This document shows positions 41,630 to 50,343 of a DNA stretch of 64,000 nucleotides, in pieces (position 1 is the first letter of the stretch; each line of letters starts with the position of its first letter). Origin of the DNA: RGIG9115 sp045603225 (GTDB lineage Bacteria; Bacillota; Clostridia; UBA1381); assembly GCA_045603225.1 (NCBI GenBank), contig JAZULT010000018.1:1-64000 (forward strand), read 5' to 3'. The translations under genes and the position numbers were made by a program. Below the pieces are notes generated by a model. The model searched no databases. It was not told where the DNA came from and saw only the letters and a list, made by a program, of their open reading frames with translations.

Positions 41630-44239
41630 TCAGTCAAGCAGGAAATCTCCGCAAATTGCTGACATATCAGCATTCCATGTAAATACTTTAATTGAATAGC
41701 TGTCTGTTTCATTGCTTTCCGGTACATTTATAATTGTAGCAGCTTCTGATGCTGTGAACGCAGGAATCTGTGCAACAGAAATCTTGTTCACGCTTACGAG
41801 CTTACCACCATTGTAAAGCGCCACATAAACGTCAGGTTTAACAGCTGTTGACACATAGTTAAGAATCTTAACGCCTGCAACTACTGTACCTGCCTGAATT
41901 TCGTCAAGTTCTTCTGTAATTGTGATTTTACCGTTTTCAGCAATTGTTCCTGTGCCGAAGATTGCTTCAACTGAAAGCTCTGCCTTAATAGTTACACCCT
42001 TTGTTTCATATCCACCGTAAACTGATGTAATAACGAATTCGTCACCGTTATTAACCGCACCAACTTCACAGTAGTCAACCTTTCCGCTTTCTGTTACGTT
42101 GATAAGATTGCGCTGTCCGTCAACCACCTTGTATACCTTGAAGCAATCAGGAGTTCCGTCTACTGTCCAGCAAATGTAACCTGCGTCAAAATATGCATCC
42201 TTAGCGGCATCTGAAGGCGCTGTGAAGTTTTCAAAACCACCGTTAGCAAGTATATTTGTATTTGTTTCATCTCCGACCTTTACAACTGAAATGTTATCAA
42301 TAAGAACATCTGTTGCTCTGTCTGTATCAGCGATCTGAATATGGAAATTAATCAATCCGCCTTCATCTGTAGGAGAATATGTATATACATATTTCGTCCA
42401 ACCGTTTCCTGCATCTGTTTTTGTGCAGGAGTTAAGATTTGCCGGCTGCCATCCGCCCGGGAACACTTTGTAGTTCCACGGATTCCAGATTCCTTTACCG
42501 TATAATGTAACTTCATACTGTACACCTACTTCGCAGTCTGTCTTACAGGTTATTTCGCTAACTCCCGAAACTGCCGAATCACTCTTAATTCTGAGTGCCG
42601 CTTTTCCACTGTAACTGTCACTTGTAGTTACAGTAAATATCGGGTTTTCTGAATACTCCTGAGCAGTACCTGACATGCTTACTCTCGGCATGATTGTAAA
42701 GCTGTCTGAACCATCGCCATAGGCTGTTGTGTTTGTTACAACAACTTCGTATGCTGTATTGTTTGTAAGACCTGTAACTTCAACGCTGTTTAAAGCATTT
42801 GCTTCAAGACTTGCAGAGCTTACATCTACAGCTTCTCCACCAACAGTAACGCTTATTGCTGTTGATGCTACAGCAGGATTTGTCCAGTTTATTGTAAGCT
42901 TTCCGTCATCCGGTTTTACAGAAATAACAGGTTTTAATTCAGTAAAGTTTTCAAAATCACCGTTAGCGAGTATATTTGTATTTGTTTCGTCTCCGACTTT
43001 TACAACTGTTATATTATCAATAAGTGCATCAACAGTTGCAGTACAGTCTACAAGCTGTATATGGAAATTTCCGTCATCTGATGGTGTATATGTGTACTCG
43101 TATCTTGTCCAGCCGTTTCCTGCATCTGTTTTTGTGCAGGAGTTAAGATTTGCCGGCTGCCATCCGCCCGGGAACACCTTATAGTTCCATGCATTCCACA
43201 ATCCTTTTCCGTAAACAGTTACTTTATACTGACTTCCCACTTCATAATTGATTCCCTGTATAAGCTCTACTACACCTGACGGCCACGTTCCGGTAATGTT
43301 CAGTGAAGCTTTTCCGCTGTAGCTATCCCTTGTTGTTGCGCGGAAATATGCTGCATTTCCGTTATATCCCTCTACCTTACCTACAGTCAGCGCTCTTGGC
43401 ATTATTGTAAAGCTATCAGAATAGTCGCCGTACGCAGTGGTATTAGTAACCTTAACCTCATAAGCTGTGCCGTTCTCAAGACCTGTAACTTCAACACTGT
43501 TTGATGCATTTGCATTAAGGTCTGCAGAGCTTGTATCAACTGTTATATCACCTACGGTAACAGTTATTACACTCGATGCAATTGCAGGGTTTGTCCAATT
43601 TACTGTAAGCTTTCCGTCACCCGGAGTTACACCGATTGAAGGCTTGATTGCATTATAATCTTCAAATCCACCGTTTTTAACAAGGTTTGTATCTGTTCCT
43701 TCTTTAACAAGAGAAATATCATCTATGTATATAGGAATATCGTTTCTTCCTCTGTTAAAAATAATATGAAGATTCGGGTCGCTGCCGTCAGTTGGTTTAT
43801 ATGTAGCTGTGTACTTCCACCAGTCACCTGCTTCTTTGGTTCTTGTAAATGCACCTGCATTTAGATGTTCTACACCTGAACCGGTTGAATATCTTACCTG
43901 AATGTTCCATGACCAGAAAAGTCCTGCACCGTCTGAAAGATTTGCTTCATTTGCTTCTTTTGCATAAAAAGTCAAAACATAATTTGATGAAGTATCCGGC
44001 ATCCCGATGTTCTGAAACATATTCAGCTGGTCGCCTGTTACGTCTCCGTTCACAAAAAGTGATGTTGAACCTGTATGATATGCATCAGATGTTACGTAGT
44101 AAGTTGACGGTACATTCCCCCACGGAGCACCAACTGTTCCCGTAATGGTTTTCCATACATCAGCCGCATAAGCAACATGAGCTGATAATGAAAGTAATGT
44201 TGCAGCTGATAAAATCATTGATAAAATTTTCTTTTTCAT
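41630..44239 (-). CDS. Secreted multi-CBM/FN3 carbohydrate-binding protein
   Basis: The 869-residue protein has a signal peptide (1-25) and three CBM4/22-like beta domains (about 26-190, 285-425 and 520-670), each ending in a VLIDNI-like calcium-site strand and an ILANGxFENF linker. Two FN3-like domains (about 195-283 and 430-515) separate them, and a C-terminal beta region follows. No catalytic domain is seen, so it probably binds polysaccharide. Domains two and three share a 65-bp identical DNA stretch (42402-42466 and 43113-43177), a sign of recent internal duplication or conversion. It precedes a MITE. Confidence 0.8.
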   Translation of the reverse strand: MKKKILSMILSAATLLSLSAHVAYAADVWKTITGTVGAPWGNVPSTYYVTSDAYHTGSTSLFVNGDVTGDQLNMFQNIGMPDTSSNYVLTFYAKEANEANLSDGAGLFWSWNIQVRYSTGSGVEHLNAGAFTRTKEAGDWWKYTATYKPTDGSDPNLHIIFNRGRNDIPIYIDDISLVKEGTDTNLVKNGGFEDYNAIKPSIGVTPGDGKLTVNWTNPAIASSVITVTVGDITVDTSSADLNANASNSVEVTGLENGTAYEVKVTNTTAYGDYSDSFTIMPRALTVGKVEGYNGNAAYFRATTRDSYSGKASLNITGTWPSGVVELIQGINYEVGSQYKVTVYGKGLWNAWNYKVFPGGWQPANLNSCTKTDAGNGWTRYEYTYTPSDDGNFHIQLVDCTATVDALIDNITVVKVGDETNTNILANGDFENFTELKPVISVKPDDGKLTINWTNPAVASTAISVTVGGEAVDVSSASLEANALNSVEVTGLTNNTAYEVVVTNTTAYGDGSDSFTIMPRVSMSGTAQEYSENPIFTVTTSDSYSGKAALRIKSDSAVSGVSEITCKTDCEVGVQYEVTLYGKGIWNPWNYKVFPGGWQPANLNSCTKTDAGNGWTKYVYTYSPTDEGGLINFHIQIADTDRATDVLIDNISVVKVGDETNTNILANGGFENFTAPSDAAKDAYFDAGYICWTVDGTPDCFKVYKVVDGQRNLINVTESGKVDYCEVGAVNNGDEFVITSVYGGYETKGVTIKAELSVEAIFGTGTIAENGKITITEELDEIQAGTVVAGVKILNYVSTAVKPDVYVALYNGGKLVSVNKISVAQIPAFTASEAATIINVPESNETDSYSIKVFTWNADMSAICGDFLLD
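42402..42466. repeat. Identical 65-bp internal repeat, copy 1
   Basis: This stretch matches 43113-43177 exactly, 711 bp apart, while the flanking domain sequence is diverged. It encodes FPGGWQPANLNSCTKTDAGN and neighbours. Confidence 0.8.
43113..43177. repeat. Identical 65-bp internal repeat, copy 2
   Basis: Second copy of the repeat described at 42402-42466, in the preceding CBM domain of the same gene. Confidence 0.8.
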
Positions 44240-44310
44240 TTAAAGTTCCTCCTTTAATTTTATAGATTTATTCAATAACTATTTACCCCTTGCCCGATGA
44301 GATAAATAAA

Positions 44311-45996
44311 TTATTCAGAAAATACAGTTCCGGGACAAAGACGTGTCATGCCGTCAAATCCGTCCCACAAAAATACCGACAGTGTATATTCTCCGTCAGT
44401 CATATCTCCTGCCGGAACAGAAGCTTCAACTGTCACTTCTTCTCCTGCCGGGACATTTACAGCTGTGCCTGAAACAGCAACTGTAAGGCTTCCCTTTTCA
44501 AGAAGCACGATAAGCTCTCCTTTGATACCGTCTGTTAAATTGTAGTTTAAAATATTTACCGATGCGGTATTGGTTCCGCTTATCAACTTATTATCTCCAC
44601 CGTTAAGTGTAATTTCACTTATTTCAAAGTCGACAGCTTCGCTCTCCACAGTCTCAGCCGCTGAAAGAGAAAGACCGTTTATTTTGTTTACAATTTTAAT
44701 TGTATGACTTTCTGTATTTTCCACATCACGGATTACTATGCTGTTTTCTGCATCACCCAAAAGGTCTGCGCCTTCTGCCGGAACTTCAGCTCCGTCAACA
44801 TACACCCTGACAGCTGTACTCTTTACACTTCCGTTAGTCCATGAAAGTGTATATTCCTTATACCCCGTTTTTTCAAAAGAGTTTATAACAGGCTCAGAAA
44901 CGGTATAATCTTCAAAGCCTCCGTTTCTCACAAGGTTGATATTTTCAGGGTCTCCGTCCTTTACGACCGATATGTCATCAAGGTACATATCAAACACTCC
45001 ATTATCTGCCTGATTATAAATGTGGAAGTTTCCGTCAGCTCCCGGTTTCACATGAGCTTCAAATTTAACCCAGCCTTCCTTATCGGTTTCAGTCATTGTA
45101 AAGTCTGCCGCATTAAGATGCTGGTTTGTATCATTTACAGCACCGAGATAAACTTTTGCCATCCATTTATAATCGGTATTCGGAAGAATTTTCGCATAGA
45201 ATGATACGTTATAAAAAGATGAGGTTGAATAATCTACACCCTGTATAAGCTCTGTTCCGTCTTTTTTACCTTTTATACGGAGAGATGCTTTTCCCGAATA
45301 GCTGTCCTCTGTTGTAGCATAGTATGTTTTTGAGCCGTACCACACATCCGGAATACCCGCCTCAAGTCTTAATACATCAGAAGATTCAAAGCTTCCGTTA
45401 TTAATATACTCTTTTCCGTCTGCATCTGTAACAGACACGTTATCTATATACATACCGTCACAGCCATGAGTTAATCTGATTCTTACTTCATCACCTGTGG
45501 TGTATTTCAGATCAGCAGAGTAAACTGTCCAGTCGCCATCTTCTGCCTTGGTAAACTTTGCGTTATCAACCGAGAAGAATGCACCGTTTCTCGGATGACT
45601 GCTTTCGCCAAAACCTGCAAGGATTCCCGATTCTTCATAATCGCCTTTTACAGCGAATGAAATTGTATATGTACTGCCGTTTGTCATCCCTGTTGCCGCA
45701 TCATACAAAAGCTCTATACTTGTATTGTTCTGCTTTACTTCTCTTACATGAGTAAGATATATACTCTTATCTCCGTCAAAGCTTTCACTTTCGGAAATAT
45801 CAGCATAACAATTATCTTTATCCATTGGTATATATGCTGAACCCATCTGTCCCTGCTGTACTGAGTCAGGCTCATTGTACACAACGTTCCAGTTTTCAAT
45901 CGTCAATGTTGCATCATCGTCCGCCCATGCGGTCGCATATGAACAAACCATTCCGAGGGCAAGAACAGATGCTATACACTTTAATACTTTTCTCAT
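44311..45996 (-). CDS. Secreted CBM/FN3 protein
   Basis: The 561-residue protein has a signal peptide (MRKVLKCIASVLALGMVCSYATAWA), two CBM4/22-like domains (about 30-205 and 210-365, each with MYIDNVS or MYLDDIS strands), an FN3-like domain (about 370-450) and a C-terminal beta domain similar to that of the 869-residue neighbour. No catalytic residues are seen. It lies 70 nt upstream of that gene in the same orientation, so the two are probably paralogous surface glycan-binding proteins. Confidence 0.8.
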   Translation of the reverse strand: MRKVLKCIASVLALGMVCSYATAWADDDATLTIENWNVVYNEPDSVQQGQMGSAYIPMDKDNCYADISESESFDGDKSIYLTHVREVKQNNTSIELLYDAATGMTNGSTYTISFAVKGDYEESGILAGFGESSHPRNGAFFSVDNAKFTKAEDGDWTVYSADLKYTTGDEVRIRLTHGCDGMYIDNVSVTDADGKEYINNGSFESSDVLRLEAGIPDVWYGSKTYYATTEDSYSGKASLRIKGKKDGTELIQGVDYSTSSFYNVSFYAKILPNTDYKWMAKVYLGAVNDTNQHLNAADFTMTETDKEGWVKFEAHVKPGADGNFHIYNQADNGVFDMYLDDISVVKDGDPENINLVRNGGFEDYTVSEPVINSFEKTGYKEYTLSWTNGSVKSTAVRVYVDGAEVPAEGADLLGDAENSIVIRDVENTESHTIKIVNKINGLSLSAAETVESEAVDFEISEITLNGGDNKLISGTNTASVNILNYNLTDGIKGELIVLLEKGSLTVAVSGTAVNVPAGEEVTVEASVPAGDMTDGEYTLSVFLWDGFDGMTRLCPGTVFSE

Positions 45997-46009
45997 ACTC
46001 TCACACTCC

Positions 46010-48520
46010 TTAATAATTTCTTACAATTATGATGTTATTGGCTTCAGCCCACATAACACTGACAACTACGTAATCTCCGACAAGAATATCCGAGTAGTTC
46101 ACAATCTTAGCTTCGCCCTCTTCTTTATCGTTAAGATATACTTTAACAGCTCCGCCGGTTCCGCGTCCTGTACTCTTAAGAACATATTCCTTACCATTTA
46201 CGTCAATTACAATGGATTTCTTTTCGCCGTCAACCTTTCTTACATATCCTGCCGCAGTACCGCTGTAATCTACATCCATTAATCCGGTATATCCTGAAGA
46301 TACATTGTATATACTTTCAACATCAACAACATTTCCTCTGCCGTCAATGTAAAATTTCACAACATCTCCCACTGAAAGACCGTCAAAAATATAATCTTCC
46401 TTAGCTATCATGGAAATATCGGAATATGTTCCGAATCTTCCGTGAACTACCTTCTTAACATCTCCGTCACCGGTTACCGCTTCTGAAAAACCGGAAACAA
46501 TGAATACCTCATTATTTAATGTACCTCCCGCTTTTCCTTCAATAACGAAACAGTCGCTTGTCATAAACTCGTCTGTATTATACGGAACTACAGTAAAATC
46601 CTTATCTGTTTTAAATTCGCTTCCGATTCCGTAATCATCCTCATCATAGCTAAGTTCTGCAGGGAATGTGAACACCACGTATTCATCAGCCGCATAAAGA
46701 AGCGGACCGTTTGCTGAGCTGAACATTTTTGATGTCCAGCGGTAGCATCCGAAAACAGAGTCTCTTACAGTAAGCTTATCCGGCATATACTCTGTTGTTT
46801 TAACCGCGGTCTTGATAAGGTTTATCTTACCGTCCATGTTCTTGGAGTACTGTATCACCTGAGGCTCTACCTTACTGCCTTTTGAAACTGCTCTGTACAG
46901 CTCATCAGATTTAAGGTTCTTGCCCTCATAATCTTCATTATAAAGCTTTACCTTGTTATTAACCTCTTCAGTGTACCATGTTCCGTCAGTGTCCATATAC
47001 TTGATTACGACAGTTTTTTCATCGTCTTCATCTAAATTAAGCTTAAGCATAACTCCGTAGGAAAGTGCACCTGTATCAGCTGAAGCAACACCGACAATCC
47101 TATTGTTCATATCAGCATAGAATATATAGTCGCTTCCTATTTTGAATTCAGGAACAGCAACATCCTTTAACGCTCTTGCCTTTTCAAATTCAGGTGCTCC
47201 ACTGTAAACCTCACCGTCTATAACATACTCACCTTCGGATGTAAGAGATTCAAGCGTTCCCGTAAACGACTTATCCGAAATGTAAACAACTCTTACAGGC
47301 TCGCTGTTTTTTGAAGTTGCGATACTTATAACATTTCTCGGATTTATAACAGGATTTTCAATTTCCTCTCCGTTATATATGTATTTGACATCATAATCAT
47401 CAGAATCAGATGAAATATCCACATTGTTCATTGCGCCTTCATATGAATAACTGTTTACGAGCTTGCTGTCATACTCAGTTACATACTTGACAAACACGTT
47501 TTCATATGACGTTATAAGAATTACATCTGTTTTTGAATCCTTGTTGTTGTCAATGAATTTAAGCATTGTATTCTCAGCTGTCATATCCTCTTTTGTATAA
47601 TCAAAATATACATGTCCGTTATATATAACCTTTACAGCCGCATCAATCTTAAGCTTCTTTGCAGAATTTTCGCTGTAATATCCGACAAGCGACATATCAC
47701 TGCTTACAGAAGAAATTTCATCGCTGTTTATTTCGCATATTTTATTGTCAACAGGCTGTGCGTATTTGAATACACATTCGTCATTGTTTTCTTTGTAGAA
47801 CACTCGCACATTACAGCCGAGAAAATCGAGCTTATAGCTATCGCCTTTTTCCATCTGCAAGTCATCAACAAGTATAAAGTCCTCTCCGACTTTACTGTCT
47901 CCGTCAAGTGCGGTAAATCCGTTATCGGTTACGATTCCTTCATATTCGTATATATCACGTGATTTTGAAAGAATTGTTTCATCTTCTTTTTCAATCACCT
48001 TATATCCGTTATTTTCAAACTTATATTCTGTAACAGGTGCGTCAACTGCGTTATAAAGAAGCTCTATCATATCGCCCGAATTAATTCTGTCGGTATTCGA
48101 TTTTTTTAATCCGTCTGTGATACCTCTTGAGCCTGCTGTTTTCATATACGCATTAACCGAGTTATTACCGGGAACTTTTTCCGAGTATCCTCCCGCACGC
48201 ACAAGAATCTGAACTGCCTTATCGTATGTAACTTCCTTATCAGAGGCAATATTTTCATCCGGTTTTACAAGGTTATAATTCACTGCAAAAGCCATTATAT
48301 CCTCAGGAACGCTGTCGGTCATCATTCCTGCTACAGCCGTAAGATATTCTTTATATGAAACATTACCGAGAGCCTTATAATTCTCTTCATATTTATCAGG
48401 CAGAATATCAAGATTTATAAGTGTATTAATTTTTTCTGCGTCATCTGTCACCGGGGTTTCAGCCATTACAGGTATCTGAAACATTCCCAGAGTCAACAGC
48501 AAAGCCAGTATTTTCTTCAT
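46010..48520 (-). CDS. Secreted protein with degenerate SLH region and repeated beta domains
   Basis: The 836-residue protein has a signal peptide (1-20). An N-terminal region (about 25-165) has the spacing of S-layer homology repeats (TDDAEKINTLINLDIL, NVSYKEYLTAVAGMM, TYDKAVQILVRAGGYS), though diverged. Over 600 residues of Val/Asp/Tyr-rich beta sequence follow. No enzyme motif is recognised. Such proteins are common in surface polysaccharide clusters of gut Clostridia and may anchor or scaffold the CBM proteins. It lies 13 nt upstream of the 561-residue gene. Confidence 0.72.
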   Translation of the reverse strand: MKKILALLLTLGMFQIPVMAETPVTDDAEKINTLINLDILPDKYEENYKALGNVSYKEYLTAVAGMMTDSVPEDIMAFAVNYNLVKPDENIASDKEVTYDKAVQILVRAGGYSEKVPGNNSVNAYMKTAGSRGITDGLKKSNTDRINSGDMIELLYNAVDAPVTEYKFENNGYKVIEKEDETILSKSRDIYEYEGIVTDNGFTALDGDSKVGEDFILVDDLQMEKGDSYKLDFLGCNVRVFYKENNDECVFKYAQPVDNKICEINSDEISSVSSDMSLVGYYSENSAKKLKIDAAVKVIYNGHVYFDYTKEDMTAENTMLKFIDNNKDSKTDVILITSYENVFVKYVTEYDSKLVNSYSYEGAMNNVDISSDSDDYDVKYIYNGEEIENPVINPRNVISIATSKNSEPVRVVYISDKSFTGTLESLTSEGEYVIDGEVYSGAPEFEKARALKDVAVPEFKIGSDYIFYADMNNRIVGVASADTGALSYGVMLKLNLDEDDEKTVVIKYMDTDGTWYTEEVNNKVKLYNEDYEGKNLKSDELYRAVSKGSKVEPQVIQYSKNMDGKINLIKTAVKTTEYMPDKLTVRDSVFGCYRWTSKMFSSANGPLLYAADEYVVFTFPAELSYDEDDYGIGSEFKTDKDFTVVPYNTDEFMTSDCFVIEGKAGGTLNNEVFIVSGFSEAVTGDGDVKKVVHGRFGTYSDISMIAKEDYIFDGLSVGDVVKFYIDGRGNVVDVESIYNVSSGYTGLMDVDYSGTAAGYVRKVDGEKKSIVIDVNGKEYVLKSTGRGTGGAVKVYLNDKEEGEAKIVNYSDILVGDYVVVSVMWAEANNIIIVRNY

Positions 48521-48544
48521 TCTCTGTTTTACCTCCGTATTGTA

Positions 48545-50179
48545 TTATTTAAGTACATTGAATATTATCTGTGCCGCTTCTGCTCTTGTGGTATTTGAAA
48601 GCGGTGAAATCTTTCCGCCGCCGGTACCCGACACAATCCCTGATTCATAAAGCTTTTTAACAGCATCCTTGGCGTAATCGCTGACAATATCAAAATCATT
48701 GATTTCGTCAATGCTTCTGACAGCATCGCCCGCCTCGCTCAGCCTTGCTATCATTGTAATCATATCCTGTCGGGTAATGTAACTGCCTGTTCCGAAATCC
48801 GTTTCCGAAACTCCGTTTACAATTCCTTTTGCATATGCCGCATTTACAAACGGTTCATACCATGCACCTTCAGGAACATCTTCAAAAACCGGTTCTCCGC
48901 CCGGAGTGATATTGTATGCTCTTACAAGCATCGTTACAAATTCTTCTCTCGTAACAATTCTTGAAGGCTCAAATTTGCCATCACCAACACCTGATACTAT
49001 TCCTTTTTTATAGAGGTCAGAAACTGCAACAACTGCCCATGCATGGTTTTCCATATCGGTAAAAGCTGTTGTTTCTTCAGGCTTTGTCTCTTCCTTCTCA
49101 ACAACCGAAACTTTGAAGTCTGTTACTGCGGCAGACGAACCTTTGCCTCCGCCTCCACCGCCTGAGCTTCCTTTTGACGACGTCTTTTCGGGAATTGAAT
49201 CTTCAATAAGGTCTGAAAGTTCCGAGACATTTATAAGCGGATTGCTTTTTAATTTTCTTACCATATTCTCATGTGTCTTTGTTTTGTTTGACGAAGAAAG
49301 GTCTTCGTATTCTTCATACGCATTATCCTTGTCAAGCCCTAAAAGCTTTTCATTATCCTTCATAAGCTTTGAAAGCTCGTTGTATCTTGCATTATTTATT
49401 TTATAAAGAACATTAAGGACTTTATATTCATCGCTGAAATTCTCATATGTAATATCTTCTTTATTTTCATCAAGATATTCTTCCGCATACGTCTTAAGAG
49501 TCTCATCGCCAATCTCTGCATAATTTACATCCTCATATACGGGATTTATCATTTCAAGTACTCCGGAAAGCGGTGTATATCCTTCTTTTACCGCCTCTGC
49601 TCCGATTACTGCCTTTAAAACGTCTACGCAGTTTTCAGTATCTTTTTCTGCATCTGCAAATGTTTTGCAGATATCTTTTTCAAGCGAATTGTAAATCTCC
49701 ATATTAATTCCGAGACTACTTAAAGCTTTTATATATCCGGAGTCTTCGGAAAGTATCGCTTTAAGAGCATCACTGTCACTTGATGCCAGAATTTCACAAA
49801 GCTCTGATTTTGAAGACATACTCACGAAATCAAATTCATACTGCTTCTTTTCTTTTCCTTCGCCTTTAAGAGACAGAATATATACTCCGTCAGTGGAAAT
49901 TCCTTCTTTATTTTCAGGCATCTCAAAGGTTATTTCTGCCATTCCGTCTTTCCCGGCTTTAATTTCCTTTATAGTATAAGCATTGAAAGAAATATTTTCA
50001 TCGCCTTTTTTAATAACTGAAGCAGTAATTATGTCACCTTCTGCTTCTTCGGTATCAATTCTGAGCGTGACTATATTACCGTTGTATATCGGGGTTATTT
50101 CTGTAATCCCCTCTCCGTATGCGGTACAAAACATCGTTCCTGCAAGAACAAAAGCAGGAATAAGTTTTTTCATCTTCAT
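48545..50179 (-). CDS. Cell-wall anchored protein with three SLH domains
   Basis: The 544-residue protein has a signal peptide, an FN3/CBM-like N-terminal domain (about 25-125), a helical middle (130-340) and a Gly/Ser hinge. Three C-terminal SLH domains follow (about 370-544, with KKGIVSGVGDGKFEPSRIVT, AKGIVNGVSETDFGTGSYIT and ESGIVSGTGGGKISPLSNTT). SLH triplets bind secondary cell-wall polymer. As the first gene of the cluster, with a promoter at 50214-50242, it may be the anchor for the secreted binding proteins and hydrolases. Confidence 0.9.
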   Translation of the reverse strand: MKMKKLIPAFVLAGTMFCTAYGEGITEITPIYNGNIVTLRIDTEEAEGDIITASVIKKGDENISFNAYTIKEIKAGKDGMAEITFEMPENKEGISTDGVYILSLKGEGKEKKQYEFDFVSMSSKSELCEILASSDSDALKAILSEDSGYIKALSSLGINMEIYNSLEKDICKTFADAEKDTENCVDVLKAVIGAEAVKEGYTPLSGVLEMINPVYEDVNYAEIGDETLKTYAEEYLDENKEDITYENFSDEYKVLNVLYKINNARYNELSKLMKDNEKLLGLDKDNAYEEYEDLSSSNKTKTHENMVRKLKSNPLINVSELSDLIEDSIPEKTSSKGSSGGGGGGKGSSAAVTDFKVSVVEKEETKPEETTAFTDMENHAWAVVAVSDLYKKGIVSGVGDGKFEPSRIVTREEFVTMLVRAYNITPGGEPVFEDVPEGAWYEPFVNAAYAKGIVNGVSETDFGTGSYITRQDMITMIARLSEAGDAVRSIDEINDFDIVSDYAKDAVKKLYESGIVSGTGGGKISPLSNTTRAEAAQIIFNVLK

Positions 50180-50213
50180 AATGCATTCAACTCCTCATTT
50201 ATTTTACATCTTA

Positions 50214-50242
50214 ATTGTATCACATATAAAATACATTTTCAA
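50214..50242 (-). promoter_or_regulatory. Promoter of the surface glycan cluster
   Basis: On the minus strand TTGAAA (50242-50237), 17 nt, TACAAT (50219-50214), about 35 nt before the start of the SLH gene. The weaker -35 box is in line with activation by the upstream AraC-type regulator. Confidence 0.75.
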
Positions 50243-50287
50243 GTTCCATTTAATTACAAAATTGCATTTTACGAACCAAATTATACA

Positions 50288-50326
50288 TAAAAAAAAGAGT
50301 GTTGCATTAAATAACACTCTCTTTTA
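50288..50326 (-). terminator. Terminator of the AraC-type regulator gene
   Basis: GAGAGTGTT and AACACTC form the stem, with a run of eight or more U on the minus strand, 18 nt past the regulator stop. It separates the regulator transcript from the surface cluster. Confidence 0.85.
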
Positions 50327-50343
50327 AAATTGTACCTCAATTA

